DNA of 64,000 bases from Baekduia soli (lineage in GTDB: Bacteria > Actinomycetota > Thermoleophilia > Solirubrobacterales > Solirubrobacteraceae), in the NCBI RefSeq assembly GCF_007970665.1, contig NZ_CP042430.1, positions 1,550,001 to 1,614,000 on the forward strand, given 5' to 3'. Shown piece after piece: positions 62,496-64,000 of this stretch. The stretch's first letter is position 1. Every line of letters starts with the position of its first letter. The translations under genes were made by a program, and so were the position numbers. A model generated the notes under the pieces. The model was not told the origin of the DNA and did no database searches. It saw only the letters and a list, made by a program, of their open reading frames with translations.

Positions 62496-64000
62496 TCACG
62501 GCGTGCGAACGCGGCGGCGAGCGATCGCTGAGGCTTCGTGCGCCAGTGGGCGCAGCGTGGCGGTGACGAGCAGGGCTGGTGCTGAGCGGAGCCTGGGGCC
62601 GAGGGCGACCGTCGAGGTCCACGAGCCTTGACGCGATCTGCCTCGCATCGTTGCGCAGCTTCTGGCCGCCCCGGGGGCGCACACGCGGACGGTCAGGCGT
62701 CCGGCGGTGCTGGAGGTTCCCGCCACGCGGAGGGCGGTTCGTCCTCGCGGATGAGTTCGCCGCACGATCAGCAGCCGGATGGTGGAGGGGCGCAGTGCCT
62801 GCCGTGGCACGGCATCACGAGTCGGCCAGATGAGCGTGGACGGTGAGAGCGTCTCGGTCGGTTGGTCGGCTGTCGGCGACGGGGAGGACGGCAGCACGGG
62901 GGCCGAGACGGAACCGGTCAAGGTGCTGAAGGCCTGCCGGGTGCCTGCTTCGTTGGACCCGTTGAGCGCGGCCCGCAGCGTCCGGCCGGACAGCTCGGGG
63001 CCGAGGATCAACGTGGGCTCGGTCGCACTGGTCAGCGTCTGGCAGTCATCGCCCTGCGGGCTGCACGACTGCCAGCTCCACGTGGTGCTGGTGGCGTCCT
63101 GGAAGCTTCCGCCCTGGGCGGTCAGCGTCTGACCAATCACCGGTTCGCCCGCGATGGTCGGGATGCTGGTGATGGTGGGCAGAGGCATGGAGGCCGCGGC
63201 CTGTCCGGAGATGAGCGACAGCAACGCTGATGCGTCGAGCGTGCCGCCGGCGACGGTCCGTCCCGCCATGTCGGCAGTCGGTCGGGCGGAGGCGATCAGG
63301 GCGCTGCGGATGGCCGACGGGGTCGCGGAGGGCGCGAGGGCTTTGGCCAGCGCGACGGCGCCGGCGACGTGCGGGCTGGCCATGCTGGTCCCGCTCATGT
63401 ACACCAGGCCCCCGCCTGGTGTCCAGGAACGGATGTCCTGACCGGGCGCGCCGAGGTCAACGCTCGTGGCGCCGAAATCGGAGAACGATGCGAGGCCGCC
63501 GGTGTTGGTCGACGCGGCGACGCAGACAACGTTGCTCAAGGTGTAGGAGCACGGGTAGTGCGGCGTCTGCTCGACGTTGGCGGCGTCGTTGCCGGCCGCG
63601 GTGACCAGCATCACGTCGGGATGGCGGCTGATGGCGTCACGGAGGTAGGTGCTGTCGGTGGTGCCGCTGAGGCTGGCGTTGACGACCTGCGCGCCCTCGC
63701 GCGCGGCATAGTCGAAGCCGTCGGCGACAGCGCTGACGTAGCCCGAGCCGGAACCGTCGAGCACCTTGACCGTCAGCAATCTGGCCTGGGGCGCAACGCC
63801 GACGATACCGGAGCGGTTGTCGGCGGCCGCGACGGCGGTGCCCGAGACGTGGGTCCCGTGGCCGTTGTCGTCGGAGATGTTGGTGGTGTCGGTGACAAAG
63901 CTCCAGCCGTGGACGTCATCGACCTTGCCGTCGGCGTCATCGTCGATGCCGTTGCCGGGAATCTCGGCGGGGTTGGTCCACGCGTTGGTGGCCAGGTCGC
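62496..64000 (-). CDS. Secreted S8 (subtilisin) serine peptidase, N-terminus outside window
   Basis: 501 codons of the C-terminal part. Catalytic His is in DDNGHGTHVSGTAVAA, the oxyanion Asn in LVTAAGNDAAN, and the nucleophile Ser in GTSMASPHVAGA. A calcium-binding-like NGIDDDADGKVDDVHGWSF segment precedes. The catalytic Asp lies upstream, outside the window. After the peptidase domain (ending near ALLSLISG) comes an Ig-like/bacterial adhesion module (GQTLTAQGGSFQDATSTTWSWQSC) and a basic C-terminal region. The frame is open to the window edge; an internal ATG at 63779 is not the start. Confidence 0.92.
   Translation of the reverse strand, partial: DLATNAWTNPAEIPGNGIDDDADGKVDDVHGWSFVTDTTNISDDNGHGTHVSGTAVAAADNRSGIVGVAPQARLLTVKVLDGSGSGYVSAVADGFDYAAREGAQVVNASLSGTTDSTYLRDAISRHPDVMLVTAAGNDAANVEQTPHYPCSYTLSNVVCVAASTNTGGLASFSDFGATSVDLGAPGQDIRSWTPGGGLVYMSGTSMASPHVAGAVALAKALAPSATPSAIRSALIASARPTADMAGRTVAGGTLDASALLSLISGQAAASMPLPTITSIPTIAGEPVIGQTLTAQGGSFQDATSTTWSWQSCSPQGDDCQTLTSATEPTLILGPELSGRTLRAALNGSNEAGTRQAFSTLTGSVSAPVLPSSPSPTADQPTETLSPSTLIWPTRDAVPRQALRPSTIRLLIVRRTHPRGRTALRVAGTSSTAGRLTVRVCAPGAARSCATMRGRSRQGSWTSTVALGPRLRSAPALLVTATLRPLAHEASAIARRRVRTP

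Noticed and set aside
61786-62631. 281-codon frame after livF as a gene, or its antisense counterpart
   Set aside because: No recognisable motif, Arg-rich composition, no ribosome site, and it runs antisense into the 3' end of the peptidase gene.

Overview
The window is very G+C-rich DNA with densely packed, often translationally coupled genes (ATGA, GTGA and TTGA stop/start overlaps) and many GTG starts. This suits a high-GC actinobacterium. Several families seen together (DUF6458-like membrane protein, PucR regulator, acetone-carboxylase-like HyuAB pairs, a selenocysteine-type formate dehydrogenase relic, secreted beta-helix protein) are typical of soil Thermoleophilia/Solirubrobacterales. 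That placement is inference; no rRNA or tRNA gene was seen.

Layout. 1-2.4 kb: end of an SDR gene, a MaoC hydratase and an MmgE/PrpD protein (acyl-CoA or carboxylic-acid catabolism). 2.6-3.7 kb: small membrane proteins. 3.8-10.3 kb (minus): glcD-glcE-glcF-aceB-tal, converting glycolate to glyoxylate to malate, with a divergent GntR/FCD regulator at 10.3 kb. 11.1-14.8 kb: a hydratase of the FAH/MhpD fold, a secreted beta-helix protein, and a haem membrane protein paired with a Ser-rich anchored protein. 14.86-34.86 kb: a 20-kb co-oriented catabolic island with hyuA1-hyuB1 (acetone-carboxylase-like, HyuB1 carrying a fused gamma-type zinc domain), TetR, class-III aminotransferase, FAD oxidase, TPP enzyme, PucR, 2-hydroxyacid dehydrogenase, cyclic amidohydrolase, a divergent ureABC set without accessory genes, and hyuA2-hyuB2. 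35-43.6 kb: P-type ATPase, VOC protein, MarR+MFS exporter, STAS protein, an unusual SDR with a zinc knuckle, and RidA. 43.95-49.7 kb: a five-gene operon (POX-like TPP enzyme, membrane protein, gluconate-dehydrogenase-type subunit 3, GMC oxidoreductase, enolase-superfamily dehydratase), likely for sugar-acid oxidation. 49.7-50.95 kb: decayed genes, including a formate dehydrogenase relic with an in-frame UGA and a good bacterial SECIS hairpin. 50.95-56.7 kb (minus): zinc alcohol dehydrogenase, a truncated CoA-transferase, hyuB3 and hyuA3. 57.06-61.8 kb: a complete Liv-type ABC importer diverging from hyuA3. 62.5-64 kb: C-terminal part of a secreted subtilisin.

How it fits together. The best reading is a region for turning small organic acids and N-containing rings or ureides into central metabolites. 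Three ATP-dependent HyuAB machines, a cyclic amidohydrolase, a urease-like enzyme, an aminotransferase and oxidases or reductases for 2-hydroxy acids sit together. Two separate modules (glc-aceB and the 20-kb island) could meet at glyoxylate.

Caution on sequence quality. At least seven otherwise well-conserved full-length genes or gene ends are broken by a single missing base, mostly in short C/G runs, and every one is restored by adding one base. This points to systematic deletion errors in the assembly as much as to real pseudogenes. Such genes are annotated here over their full corrected span.
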